From assembly GCF_900637955.1 (NCBI RefSeq), contig NZ_LR134476.1:1302001-1366000 (forward strand): 64,000 bases of DNA, read 5' to 3'. The position numbers and the translations under genes were made by a program. A model generated the notes under the pieces. That model saw only the letters and a list, made by a program, of their open reading frames with translations, had not been told where the DNA came from and searched no databases. Positions 40,619 through 49,418 of this stretch are shown piece after piece. The first letter of the stretch is position 1. Every line of letters begins with the position of its first letter. Origin of the DNA: Trueperella bialowiezensis (GTDB taxonomy: Bacteria; Actinomycetota; Actinomycetes; Actinomycetales; Actinomycetaceae).

Positions 40619-42234
40619 CGTGGACATTCCTTGCTGCCCTCCCGGTGGCCTTGCCGATTCTGGGCGCCGGCCTGTCGCTGGCCTTCGCGTCGGTGCGGCG
40701 CATGCAGGGCTGGCTGTCGGCAATCGTGCTGGGCGCGGTGTGGGTTGTCGCTGTTGTGCTGTTGCAGATGGCACGTTCTGGCCCAGTGGTGTTGGACGTG
40801 GCTTCGTGGGCAGCCCCCGTGGGCATCTCGCTGGTGGTGGACCGCCTGTCGGCGATCATGTTGCTGACGTCCGTCACCGTGACCTTGATGGTTCTGCTCT
40901 ACTCGCTTGCACAGGGTGTTGCTGATGGCGACGACGCCGCGCCGATCGCCGTCTACCATCCCGCGTTCCTACTGCTGTCGGCAGGCGTGTCGAACGCGTT
41001 CCTGTCTGGCGACCTGTTCAACATTTACGTGGGTTTTGAAATCCTGCTCGTGGCGTCTTTCGTACTCATCACGCTCGGTGGTACACGAGACCGGATCAGG
41101 TCGGGAACCGTCTATATTGTGGTGTCCCTGATTTCGTCGGTGGTCTTCCTCATCGGGATCGGCTTGGCGTATGCGGCAGCCGGCACGGTGAATCTGGCAC
41201 AGCTGGCCTTGCGTCTGCCGGAGATCGACCCGAATGTGCGGCTGACGATCCAGATGATGCTGCTCGTCGGCTTCGGTATTAAGGCCGCGGTGTTCCCGCT
41301 GTCGGCGTGGCTACCGGATTCGTATCCGACGGCGCCCGCGCCGGTTACAGCCGTGTTCGCTGGCCTGCTCACCAAGGTGGGCGTGTACACGATCATTCGT
41401 ACGCAGACGCTGCTGTTCCCGAACAACCGGCTGTCGATCATGTTGGGGTTGATCGCGGTGGCCACGATGATCATGGGAATCCTCGGCGCGGTAGCGCAGC
41501 AGGACATCAAACGTTTGCTGTCGTTCACCCTCGTCTCCCACATTGGCTACATGATCTGGGGTATTTCGATCGCATCCGAGGCCGGGCTGGGTGCCACGAT
41601 CTACTACGCGGTCCACCACATCACCGTGCAGACCGCACTGTTCCTAGTGGTGGGCTTGATCGAACGCCGAGGCGGTACGACGTCGTTGGTACGGCTCGGT
41701 TCGCTGGCGAAACTCGCGCCGCTCATCGCGATCCTTTACCTTGTGCCGGCGCTCAACCTGGCTGGTATTCCGCCAGGGTCCGGCTTCTTTGGAAAGGTTG
41801 GTCTGATCCAGGCGTCGATTAACCGGCTCATGTGGATCGACTGGCTGCTGATCGGTGCGGGCATCATCTCCTCGCTGCTCACCCTGTATGCGGTGGCGCG
41901 CGCGTGGAATATGGCGTTCTGGCAGACCGCGCCCGAACCGTTGCCGGCTAAGCCGATTCCGTGGGGGATGACGGCGTCGGCAGGTGCGCTCGTGGTCGTC
42001 TCACTGTTCATTTCGTTCTGGGCTGGGCCAATCAACGAATACACGAAGAACGCGGCCTTCGAACTCAAGGCACGTAGCCCGTATATTGTGGCCGTGCTTC
42101 CTGAGGACGGGCGCGGAACGGGCGTGAGCCCGCTTGTTCCCGCCGACGACCTGCCCTCACCCGAGCCGACCGAAGCGCCCGACTGGGCACCCACCCCCGA
42201 AAAAGGCGGGATAGGAGGTAGCGATAATGGATAG
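40615..42234 (+). CDS. mrpD: Mrp antiporter subunit D
   Basis: ATG 40615 overlaps mrpC. The 539-aa protein has about 14 helices and the NuoM/N-like signatures FNIYVGFEILLVASFVLITL (key Glu), GFGIKAAVFPLSAWLPDSYP (key Lys) and TAPAPVTAVFAGLLTKVGVY. Like MrpA it is an antiporter-like channel subunit. The last 40 residues are a Pro/Asp-rich cytoplasmic tail. It overlaps mrpE by 8 bp. Confidence 0.93.
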   Translation: MTWTFLAALPVALPILGAGLSLAFASVRRMQGWLSAIVLGAVWVVAVVLLQMARSGPVVLDVASWAAPVGISLVVDRLSAIMLLTSVTVTLMVLLYSLAQGVADGDDAAPIAVYHPAFLLLSAGVSNAFLSGDLFNIYVGFEILLVASFVLITLGGTRDRIRSGTVYIVVSLISSVVFLIGIGLAYAAAGTVNLAQLALRLPEIDPNVRLTIQMMLLVGFGIKAAVFPLSAWLPDSYPTAPAPVTAVFAGLLTKVGVYTIIRTQTLLFPNNRLSIMLGLIAVATMIMGILGAVAQQDIKRLLSFTLVSHIGYMIWGISIASEAGLGATIYYAVHHITVQTALFLVVGLIERRGGTTSLVRLGSLAKLAPLIAILYLVPALNLAGIPPGSGFFGKVGLIQASINRLMWIDWLLIGAGIISSLLTLYAVARAWNMAFWQTAPEPLPAKPIPWGMTASAGALVVVSLFISFWAGPINEYTKNAAFELKARSPYIVAVLPEDGRGTGVSPLVPADDLPSPEPTEAPDWAPTPEKGGIGGSDNG

Positions 42235-42991
42235 ACCACAGTGGAGTAAGTCCGCGCGCGCGATCCATCGCGCCACCCGGCGTCCGGGGCGTTTCCCGCA
42301 CGCCTCCGCGGGCATGTTGGCCTGGCTCATGTTCGTGTGGGTGTTGCTGTGGGGTGACCTGTCTGCGGGGAACTTCCTTGCCGGCCTGCTCGTGGCGTTG
42401 CTCGTGACCACGGTGGCCCCCTTCCCGGCCACCCCGTTTGATGGGCGGTTCCGTCCGCTTGGCGTGGCACACCTTGCCGTACGGTTCCTGTGGGACATCA
42501 TTGTTTCCTCATTCCAGCAGGGCAAGTTCATTTTGACGGGCGGGCAGCCGCAGGCCGCGATCATCCGCATTCACCTGCGTTCCCATTCGGACGTGTACCT
42601 AGCGATGATTTCGGGGATGACGGCGCTCGTGCCGGGTTCCGTCGTCGTTGAAGCGCACCGGGTGACGGGCACGCTGTACGTGCACGTGTTCGATACTCGC
42701 CTGGCGGGTGGTATTGAGGGCGTTCACAAAACTGTGCTGGAGCTTGAAGAGCGGGTGTTGCGTGCGTTCGCCTCGCACGACGAGCTGGTGGACGCCGGAT
42801 ATGTTCCAGGCTCGACTCCGCGTGCTGGACGTCTGCCCACTCCGTACGCGCCGCCGACTGGCGAGCCGATCACGCCGTCGATCACCGACGACGTCTCCGC
42901 GGCTCTTGCGAAGAAAGCTAAGCGTGACGAACGCGCCGAACGTATGCAGCGGATCGCCGGGAACACGCTACAGGCGGAGGTGGATCAATGA
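42227..42991 (+). CDS. mrpE: Mrp antiporter subunit E
   Basis: ATG 42227 gives 254 aa behind GGAGGTAGCGATA. Membrane helices lie near residues 25-65. The conserved block AMISGMTALVPGSVVVEAHR, then TLYVHVFD is the MrpE signature. A C-terminal extension of about 90 residues (Arg/Ala/Glu-rich) is longer than in Bacillus MrpE (158 aa). It supports assembly of the Mrp complex. Confidence 0.9.
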   Translation: MDRPQWSKSARAIHRATRRPGRFPHASAGMLAWLMFVWVLLWGDLSAGNFLAGLLVALLVTTVAPFPATPFDGRFRPLGVAHLAVRFLWDIIVSSFQQGKFILTGGQPQAAIIRIHLRSHSDVYLAMISGMTALVPGSVVVEAHRVTGTLYVHVFDTRLAGGIEGVHKTVLELEERVLRAFASHDELVDAGYVPGSTPRAGRLPTPYAPPTGEPITPSITDDVSAALAKKAKRDERAERMQRIAGNTLQAEVDQ

Positions 42992-43440
42992 TTTACATTC
43001 TGGGCGCATGCATGGCAATGCTGTTTATTGCCGCGATTTTGGTGACGATCCGGACCGTTAAGGGGCCGACGTCGCTGGACCGCATGGTCTCGGTCGACAT
43101 GATCTCCTCGATCCTTATTGGTGCGGTGGCTCTGCTTGCCGCGCTGACTCGCAGGTCTGACCTGCTCGCGCTGTTTATTGTGCTCGCGCTCGTGGGCTTC
43201 GTTGGTTCGATGACCTTGGCACGGTTCATCACACCGCTTGATCCAGAGGCCAAGCGGATCCTGTCGCGCGAAGAGGAAAAGGAGCTCGACGCCCAGCTGG
43301 CGTTGCGCCGCGACGACGACGCGCCGGTGCACGACGTCGACGCCTACGACGACGGCGACGCGGACGACGGCGTGCCCGACCCGATGGAGACCGGGCCGAG
43401 GCATGGAAGGGCGACAGCCGCAGAAAGGACGGACTCGTGA
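42988..43440 (+). CDS. mrpF: Mrp antiporter subunit F
   Basis: ATG 42988 overlaps mrpE by 4 bp. The 150-aa protein has three helices, with TIRTVKGPTSLDRMVSVDMI (the RxxxGP..-DR motif) and LALVGFVGSMTLARFI typical of MrpF. The Asp-rich C-terminal tail (about residues 95-150) is an addition beyond the family's usual 90 residues. Confidence 0.92.
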   Translation: MIYILGACMAMLFIAAILVTIRTVKGPTSLDRMVSVDMISSILIGAVALLAALTRRSDLLALFIVLALVGFVGSMTLARFITPLDPEAKRILSREEEKELDAQLALRRDDDAPVHDVDAYDDGDADDGVPDPMETGPRHGRATAAERTDS

Positions 43441-43793
43441 ACTGGGAAGCGATAGCCGACGTCGTCGGAATTTCCTGTATTCTGATCGGCTCAATTTTCA
43501 CCCTGATCGCCGCGATTGGTGCCTTCCGCTATGACGACCTGCTCGCCCGCCAGCACGTAGCGACCAAGCCGCAGGTGTTTTCGCTGATCATGCTCATGGC
43601 GGGGGTGTCGTTGCTGGTGCGTGAGGCGTCGATGACGTGGACGATGCTGCTCGTGATTGGCTTGCAGCTGGTGACCTCGCCGATTTCGGCGCACATGATG
43701 GCACGATCCGGGTATCGGACGGGCCGGGTTGATCGCAGGCGGCTCGTACTCGACGAGCTGGCTGAGGACGTGGCGCGCGGGGACGACGCCTAG
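43437..43793 (+). CDS. mrpG: Mrp antiporter subunit G
   Basis: GTG 43437 overlaps mrpF. The 118-aa product has three helices and the MnhG/MrpG signature GSIFTLIAAIGAFRYDDLLA followed by RQHVATKPQVFSLI. It is the last gene of the tightly overlapping operon; all junctions overlap, which indicates translational coupling. Confidence 0.92.
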   Translation: MNWEAIADVVGISCILIGSIFTLIAAIGAFRYDDLLARQHVATKPQVFSLIMLMAGVSLLVREASMTWTMLLVIGLQLVTSPISAHMMARSGYRTGRVDRRRLVLDELAEDVARGDDA

Positions 43794-43868
43794 CAGTAAT
43801 GTTTACTTCCCACCGTGACACGCGCGGGCATGGTGGGGATAATGGAGACGACACGGTTTGGAGGTCGT

Positions 43869-44114
43869 ATGAACATCGGTTGGAAACTCATGAGCGCGGG
43901 CATTTCGGCTGCGGCGGGCGCGGCGGCGAATGCGATAGCGAGCCAAGTGTGGGAAAAGGGGTTGCATAAGCAGACCCCGAAAGATGACGACGACATGCTG
44001 GATCTGCCGCTGAAGGAAGTCGTCTTGTTTACGCTGGTCACGACCCTGGTGCACACCACGATCACCACGTTTGTTAAGCGTAAGGCCGCGAACTGGTACG
44101 GAGCGAAAGCCTAG
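43869..44114 (+). CDS. DUF4235 small membrane protein
   Basis: ATG 43869 is chosen because TTGGAGG precedes it; the longer frame from 43815 lacks a site. The 81-aa protein reads NIGWKLMSAGISAAAGAAAN, then VWEKG and FTLVTTLVHTTITTFVKRKA, matching actinobacterial DUF4235 proteins: two membrane segments joined by a charged loop. Function is unknown. It follows the mrp operon by 75 bp and may be a separate unit. Confidence 0.82.
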   Translation: MNIGWKLMSAGISAAAGAAANAIASQVWEKGLHKQTPKDDDDMLDLPLKEVVLFTLVTTLVHTTITTFVKRKAANWYGAKA

Positions 44115-44186
44115 TAGTCGCGCGTTTGTGACGCCGCGTGCTCGTGCGGTCGCGCTTGCCTTGTAAAGGTGCTAATGTGTGTGGCA

Positions 44187-44271
44187 CGACAGGGGAGCGC
44201 GGATGCGCTGAGAGTGCGAACAGATCGCAGACCCTCGAACCTGCTCCGGTTAGTACCGGCGAAGGAAGTCG
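44187..44271 (+). ncRNA. TPP riboswitch (THI-box)
   Basis: The conserved thiamine-pyrophosphate aptamer elements are in order: GGGGAGC, GCTGAGAGTGCGAA, CAGACCCTCGAACCTG, GGTTAGTACCGGCGAAGGAA, closed by P1 CGAC (44187-44190)/GTCG (44268-44271). It lies before the thiamine importer genes. A possible extended -10 (TGCTAATGT, 44170-44178) precedes it. The mechanism appears to be translational (see the hairpin at 44304). Confidence 0.95.
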
Positions 44272-44303
44272 AGCAATCTCTCCCTAGGCTTGAACGCCTG
44301 GGC

Positions 44304-44324
44304 CCTCCCGTACATTGTGGGAGG
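44304..44324 (+). promoter_or_regulatory. Shine-Dalgarno-sequestering hairpin of the TPP riboswitch
   Basis: CCTCCC (44304-44309) can pair perfectly with GGGAGG (44319-44324), which is the ribosome site of thiB 5 nt before its ATG. This is a ready expression platform: TPP binding would favour the closed hairpin and block translation. There is no T-run, so transcription termination is less likely. Confidence 0.7.
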
Positions 44325-44328
44325 AAAA

Positions 44329-45351
44329 ATGAAGGCGCGTAGCCTATCCACCATTGTTTCTATTATCGCTGCGGCTGGGCTTGCTTTGGCCGGCTGTTCT
44401 GCTGCGGACCAAGCGGGCACCACGGATAACAAGACCGTCACTGTGCTCACGCACGATTCGTTTACGATCTCTGACGAGGCGAAGGCCGAGTTTGAAGAGC
44501 AGACGGGCATGACGTTGCGTACCACGTCGCCCGGTGATTCGGGGATGGTGCTCAACCAGCTGATTCTTAACAAGGACAACCCGACCGTTGACGCCGTGTT
44601 CGGGATCGACACGATGTCGGCTCAACAGGTGATCGACGAGGGCGTGGTCACTGACTATCGCCCGGACACTGATCCGGGGGCAGATTTGAGGATCGGCGGG
44701 CTGACGGCGATTGACCGTGGAGACGTGTGCTTGAACGCTGACACGGCGTATTTCGAACAGGCCGGTCTTGAGTTGCCGTCGTCGTTCGCTGATCTGACGA
44801 AGCCGGAATATGCCAAGTTGCTCGTGGTGACGAACCCGGTGCTGTCGAGCCCGGGGCTCGCTTTCTTTGTTGGTTCGATTGACCAGGCCGATGACTGGCA
44901 GCAGTACTGGACGGACCTGCTAGCTAACGGTACGAAGGTTGTTGATTCGTGGTCGACGGCGTTCTACACCGATTTTTCGGCAGGTGAAGGAAAGGGCGCT
45001 TATCCGCTCGTCGTGTCCTACGCCTCCAGCCCTGCCTATGGTGAGGGCGCGTTTACGGCCGTTGATGGCACGTGCGTGCGGCAGGTGGAGTACGCCGGCG
45101 TCGTCAAGGGTGCGGCCAACGAAGAAGGCGCGAAGGCGTTCATTGATTTCATGGTGGGGGACAAGTTCCAGTCGGAGATCCCGGAAACCATGTACATGTA
45201 CCCGGTTGCCGACGTCGAACTGCCCGCCGAGTGGGCCACGTACGCCGCCCAGCCCAAGAACGTGATCGTGCCCGATCCCGCGCTTGTGGCGAAGAACCGG
45301 GAGACGTGGCAACAGCAGTGGACTGAGCTCTACGAAAACCACTCTAAGTAA
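44329..45351 (+). CDS. thiB: Thiamine ABC importer substrate-binding lipoprotein
   Basis: ATG 44329 lies just after GGGAGGA; the upstream in-frame ATG 44290 sits within the riboswitch platform. 340 aa with lipobox LAGC (Cys about residue 22). The mature part matches TbpA/ThiB: TVTVLTHDSFTISDEAKAEF, then GDSGMVLNQLIL, NPTVDAVFGIDT and KGAYPLVVSYASSPAYGEGA. It binds thiamine or its phosphates outside the cell for ThiPQ. Placement behind a TPP riboswitch supports the substrate firmly. Confidence 0.95.
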   Translation: MKARSLSTIVSIIAAAGLALAGCSAADQAGTTDNKTVTVLTHDSFTISDEAKAEFEEQTGMTLRTTSPGDSGMVLNQLILNKDNPTVDAVFGIDTMSAQQVIDEGVVTDYRPDTDPGADLRIGGLTAIDRGDVCLNADTAYFEQAGLELPSSFADLTKPEYAKLLVVTNPVLSSPGLAFFVGSIDQADDWQQYWTDLLANGTKVVDSWSTAFYTDFSAGEGKGAYPLVVSYASSPAYGEGAFTAVDGTCVRQVEYAGVVKGAANEEGAKAFIDFMVGDKFQSEIPETMYMYPVADVELPAEWATYAAQPKNVIVPDPALVAKNRETWQQQWTELYENHSK

Positions 45352-45357
45352 ACCTTG

Positions 45358-47025
45358 ATGGCGGAGGCGAAAGGGCAGTCCGTCCGCTCGCGCGGGCTGG
45401 GCGGACTGGCGTATACGGCCGGAGGAATAGTTGCCGTGGGTGCGGCGCTCGCATTCTTGGCGCTGTTCTTCTTCTGGCCGGTCGGTGCGATGCTCGGGCG
45501 CGGGCTGGGGGACTGGGCCGTGTTCGAGCAGGTGCTCAGCGCGGGCCGCACGTGGCGGATCATCGGCCAGACGCTCGGTATGGCGCTGGCTGCGACGGCG
45601 GGTGCCCTGCTGCTCGGAGTGCCGGGCGCCTACGTGCTCTATCGGCTGGACGTGCCAGGGCGGCGCGCCTTGCGCGCGCTGGCAACCGCACCGTTCGTGC
45701 TCCCTACAGTCGTGGTGGGTGTAGCCTTCCGGGCCTTGTTTGACGACGCCGGTCCGCTCGGCTTCCTGGGCCTCGATCAGAGCACGGCCGCGGTGGTGCT
45801 CGCGATGATCTTCTTCAACTACTCGGTCGTCGTGCGCACGGTAGGAACGATGTGGGCGGCGATTGAAGATCTCACGCCGGCCGCGCGGACCTTGGGCGCG
45901 AGCCCGGTACGAGCATTCTTGACAGTCACGTTGCCGCAGCTCGGCCCGGCCATCGCTGCGGGAGGCGCGCTCGTCTTCCTGTTCTGCTCCACCTCGTTCG
46001 GGCTCGTGCAAACCCTCGGCCGCCCGGGATACGGAACCCTGGAAACCGAGATTTACACGCAGACCACGGCCTACCTCAACCTCGACGTGGCAGCCGTGCT
46101 CTCAGTCGTCCAATTCGCCATCGTGGCACTCGCGCTCATAGTCTCCGGCGCGATGTCAACACGCACCGAACGAGCACTGGGCCTCAACGTGCATAACCGT
46201 GCGGTGCCTATCGGGCGGGCGGCGGTGCCCGCGCTTGCGGTCACCGCCGCCACGCTCACATTTCTTGCCGCCCCGATCATCGCGCTCGTGGCAGGATCCT
46301 TGCGGGTTCGTGGGCAGTGGTCGGTGCACAACTACCTGGCTCTCACACAGACGGGCGCCGGGTTTAGCGGCGGGACCTCGGTGCTCGAAGCGCTGGATCA
46401 TTCCGTGCGCATCGCACTCGACTCCTCGGTGATCGCACTGGTCATCGGCATGATCTTGGCGTTCGCGCTCTCGCGCCGTGCGGAGGGGCGGTGGGCGCGA
46501 GCCGGCCAGCGGCTCTTGGATACCGCGGTTCTCCTGCCGCTGGGAATTTCGGCAGTGACGGTCGGCTTCGGCTTCCTTATCACCTGGGGAGCGTCGAACA
46601 CCATCCCGACGTCGTATATTGTGCCGCTTGCCCAGGCCGTCGTCGCCTTACCGTTGGTGGTGCGCTCGCTCGTGCCCATCTTGCGGGCCATCGACCCGCG
46701 CATGCGCGAAGCTGCCGCCACCCTCGGCGCCAGCCCCGGCCGTGTGCTCGCCACTATAGACCTGCCCATCATGGCCCGCAGCCTCGGCATCGCCTTCGGA
46801 TTCGCCTTCGCAATCTCGCTCGGCGAATTTGGTGCTACGTCGTTTTTGGCCAGTCCCGACTACCTCACGCTGCCCGTCCTCATTGGGCGCCTACTCAGCC
46901 GGCCGGGCGCAGACAACTACGGGATGGCGCTCGCCGGCGCCGTCATCTTGGCCCTGTTCACCAGCGCGATCATGTTCCTAGCCGAGCGTGTGCGCCCGCG
47001 CGGTTCTCACGGAGGAATACTGTAA
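45358..47025 (+). CDS. thiP: Thiamine ABC importer permease
   Basis: The 555-aa protein with 12 predicted helices has two fused permease domains, with EAA loops AARTLGASPVRAFLTVTLPQ and EAAATLGASPGRVLATIDLP. ATG 45358 is 7 nt after the thiB stop; a TTG at 45355 is also possible. The ribosome site is weak, so it is probably coupled to thiB. It carries thiamine through the membrane with ThiQ. Confidence 0.93.
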   Translation: MAEAKGQSVRSRGLGGLAYTAGGIVAVGAALAFLALFFFWPVGAMLGRGLGDWAVFEQVLSAGRTWRIIGQTLGMALAATAGALLLGVPGAYVLYRLDVPGRRALRALATAPFVLPTVVVGVAFRALFDDAGPLGFLGLDQSTAAVVLAMIFFNYSVVVRTVGTMWAAIEDLTPAARTLGASPVRAFLTVTLPQLGPAIAAGGALVFLFCSTSFGLVQTLGRPGYGTLETEIYTQTTAYLNLDVAAVLSVVQFAIVALALIVSGAMSTRTERALGLNVHNRAVPIGRAAVPALAVTAATLTFLAAPIIALVAGSLRVRGQWSVHNYLALTQTGAGFSGGTSVLEALDHSVRIALDSSVIALVIGMILAFALSRRAEGRWARAGQRLLDTAVLLPLGISAVTVGFGFLITWGASNTIPTSYIVPLAQAVVALPLVVRSLVPILRAIDPRMREAAATLGASPGRVLATIDLPIMARSLGIAFGFAFAISLGEFGATSFLASPDYLTLPVLIGRLLSRPGADNYGMALAGAVILALFTSAIMFLAERVRPRGSHGGIL

Positions 47026-47037
47026 TGCGAGGAAAGA

Positions 47038-47808
47038 ATGCTTGAACTCAAGAACGTCACCGTCACTTATGACGAGCCGCCGGTTCGCGCCGTCAACGAC
47101 CTGTCGATGCGGGTGGACACCGGGGAAATCGTCGCACTCCTCGGCGAGTCAGGATCGGGCAAGTCCTCACTGCTACGCGCAGTGGCTGGCCTCGAGCCTG
47201 CAGACGGCGAAGTGTTCATCAACGGCACCAACGTGGCAGGCGTGCCCGTACACCGGCGCGGCGTTGGCATGGTGTTTCAAGACGGGCAACTCTTCCCACA
47301 CCGCAACGTGGCACGCAACATCTCCTACGGATTGGAGATTCCCGGGCATGCAAAGACCGGGGGAGACGACGCCGGGTCCACCGGTTCTGGTCGTGGCGTG
47401 CGGGGGCGACGATTGCCGAAGAGCGAGCGAGCCGCCCGCGTGGCCGAACTCCTCGACCTAGTCGGGCTCGCCGGCTACGAAAACCGGCCGATCACCACGC
47501 TCTCGGGCGGGCAAGCCCAGCGAGTCGCCCTAGCTCGCACACTGGCTCCGCAACCCGAGGTCGTCCTCCTTGATGAGCCACTATCCGCACTCGACCGCAT
47601 CCTGCGCACGCGCCTGTCGAGCGACTTGCGGCGGATCCTTACGAGCGTCAAAGCAACAGCTCTCTACGTTACCCACGACCGAGAAGAAGCCCTCGCCATC
47701 GCCGATCGCGTAGCAATCATGGACGGCGGACGGCTCGTCCAAATTGGAACCGCCGAGCAATTATTGCGCGAGCCGGCTTCCGACGTCGTCGTACGCCTAC
47801 TCACGTAG
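47038..47808 (+). CDS. thiQ: Thiamine ABC importer ATPase
   Basis: 256 aa starting at ATG 47038 after GAGGAAAG. Motifs: GESGSGKSS, signature LSGGQAQR, VVLLDEPLSALDR and VTHDREEAL. An insert of about 20 residues (TGGDDAGSTGSGRGVRGRRL, around residues 103-122) in the helical subdomain is not usual for ThiQ. It ends the thiamine-import operon. No thiamine-synthesis gene is near, so uptake is the riboswitch target here. Confidence 0.93.
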   Translation: MLELKNVTVTYDEPPVRAVNDLSMRVDTGEIVALLGESGSGKSSLLRAVAGLEPADGEVFINGTNVAGVPVHRRGVGMVFQDGQLFPHRNVARNISYGLEIPGHAKTGGDDAGSTGSGRGVRGRRLPKSERAARVAELLDLVGLAGYENRPITTLSGGQAQRVALARTLAPQPEVVLLDEPLSALDRILRTRLSSDLRRILTSVKATALYVTHDREEALAIADRVAIMDGGRLVQIGTAEQLLREPASDVVVRLLT

Positions 47809-47830
47809 CCAAGCTCAACGCACCAGGACT

Positions 47831-47920
47831 GAATGTAGCTCGGCCGGATGTAGCTCGGCTGAATGTAACTGGGTGCAACGCAGCTGGGCGCAACGTCGCT
47901 ACGCCGAACGTAGCTAGCTG
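47831..47920. repeat. Degenerate 15-bp tandem repeat (six units)
   Basis: Six consecutive 15-mers from GAATGTAGCTCGGCC through GAACGTAGCTAGCTG share the frame 'GAATGTAGCT.GG'. They fill the gap between convergent thiQ and the DUF4921 gene. The end contains a small hairpin, GCTACG-CCGAA-CGTAGC (47898-47914). Confidence 0.7.
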
Positions 47921-47944
47921 CCGCCGGGCAACACACCGTCCAAA

Positions 47945-49270
47945 CTAAAGCGCCGGATTGTACTTCAGCGCGTTCACCTCGCACGAACACTCGGTCGCAA
48001 TGTTGATGTTGCGAGCTAGCTTGCCCTCCGCGCGCAGCTCGAGAAGCTTCGGCACGACGCGGTCGCGCAACGTCCACGGATCAATCGTGTTGACGTAAAT
48101 CTTCGAACCACCCTCAAAACCTGCAAGAGTCGACACGCGCCACTTGAGCAGGATCCGCCACGGCATGTTGACATCAGAATCGACCGGCTTCGTGTACCAC
48201 TCCTCGTTGGTCGGAACGTCTACACCCGTGGCGGCATGCATCGCATGAACGAGGTCAGACATTGCGGCGATCTCCTCGCGCGTGTGCTCCCACGGCTGAA
48301 TATTCGCCGACCGCGACCACACCTCGAGCGTCGGATAGCGGTGGCCGAATCCCGCGATCGCTACCGCGTGCTTATTCTCCGCAATGATCAGATTGTGATA
48401 GCCCGCGTAGTTAATCCCCGCCTCGTTGTACAGGTTCGGATTCTTGCGAACCTTTTCCACCTCAATCCGGGCGTTGACCGTGCGCTGGTCGATCGCCACC
48501 AACTGCTTGTGCAGATGATCGAAGGAGGCCCCCGCCGGCTTCAACCAATTCTGGAACACCTGGACGTAGCGCACATACCGGTTCGTCTCGTACAGATCGC
48601 GCATCGCGTCGATGGTCAGGCGCATGTACCACTCGTGCTCCTGCGGAGTGAGCGTGCCCGAACCCGCGAGTTGGGTATCGTCCGTCGCACCATCAATAAA
48701 ATGCCGGCGACCGACCACGAGGTCATGTCCGCCTCCGAAGAATGAATACGCGCCCGCGATCTTTTCCCCCTCGGGCAGCTGCTCGAACTCATCCGCGCTC
48801 ATCCGGGAGGCATACTTGTTGCGTAGCACGTTCATCACGTGCTTACGCCCAGCCGGATCGGCGATATAGGCCTCGAGCCGCTTCGACGCTTCCGGAGTGA
48901 GGCGGTAGTCGTAGTTCATCGCCCAGTAATCGAAGGAAAGGATCTCGAAAAGATTCGGCACCCGGCGGAACTCCCACTGGCGCGAAAGCATGTCCACGCT
49001 GGTGGTGCGGATGATTTCGGCGTCGTCGCCCTTACGTACGAGGCGCGCCTTCTCCGGCGGGGTCTCCAAAACACGCTGGGTGCAAAACGCGCAGTGATGA
49101 CCAATCTTTTCGGGGTCAATCGGCTGTGGATCAGGGTTCTTGATGCCGAGCGGGCGGTTGGCGCGCCCCGGTACCGTCCACACCTCCGTTCCTGAGAAAG
49201 GGTTGAGTTGTTTGATCGTTCCGTCTGCCATCTTCGTGATCGGTTCGCGGAATGATTCATAACCTGGCAT
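47945..49270 (-). CDS. DUF4921 / GalT-like HIT-superfamily protein
   Basis: ATG 49270 is chosen (AAAGGA upstream, peptide MPGYESFREPITKMADGTIK); the frame is open further 5' without a site. The 441-aa product resembles galactose-1-phosphate uridylyltransferases and actinobacterial DUF4921: PGRANRPLGI near the N-terminus, a CxxC pair in HHCAFCTQR (about residues 58-66) and the HIT-type active-site motif FDHLHKQLVAID (about 260). A nucleotidyl-transfer or hydrolase role is likely; the substrate is unknown. It appears monocistronic. Confidence 0.78.
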   Translation of the reverse strand: MPGYESFREPITKMADGTIKQLNPFSGTEVWTVPGRANRPLGIKNPDPQPIDPEKIGHHCAFCTQRVLETPPEKARLVRKGDDAEIIRTTSVDMLSRQWEFRRVPNLFEILSFDYWAMNYDYRLTPEASKRLEAYIADPAGRKHVMNVLRNKYASRMSADEFEQLPEGEKIAGAYSFFGGGHDLVVGRRHFIDGATDDTQLAGSGTLTPQEHEWYMRLTIDAMRDLYETNRYVRYVQVFQNWLKPAGASFDHLHKQLVAIDQRTVNARIEVEKVRKNPNLYNEAGINYAGYHNLIIAENKHAVAIAGFGHRYPTLEVWSRSANIQPWEHTREEIAAMSDLVHAMHAATGVDVPTNEEWYTKPVDSDVNMPWRILLKWRVSTLAGFEGGSKIYVNTIDPWTLRDRVVPKLLELRAEGKLARNINIATECSCEVNALKYNPAL

Positions 49271-49337
49271 GGGCAGTCCTTTCTGCGTGGGCGCGCTCAT
49301 TCTATCAACTAGGTGAGGCGCCTTAGGAGGTAACCGC

Positions 49338-49410
49338 GGAAAGTTTTCACGCAATAGCCGGTTATCTTCGAATATCCGAAGATAACCGGCCTAGGCGAGA
49401 AAACTTTTCG
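49338..49410. repeat. R1 palindromic element, copy 3
   Basis: GGAAAGTTTTCACGCAATAG opens it and GGCGAGAAAACTTTTCG closes it, around the core CCGGTTATCTTCG-AATATC-CGAAGATAACCGG (a 13-bp perfect inner stem). It lies between the stress-protein stop and the DUF4921 start, both on the minus strand. Confidence 0.85.
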
Positions 49411-49418
49411 ATGAGTCC

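Noticed and set aside
47831-47920. Minus-strand frame with YIQPS/YIRPS pentapeptides as a repeat protein
   Set aside because: The repeats arise from degenerate 15-bp DNA units in an intergenic gap; the frame overlaps thiQ and lacks a start site.
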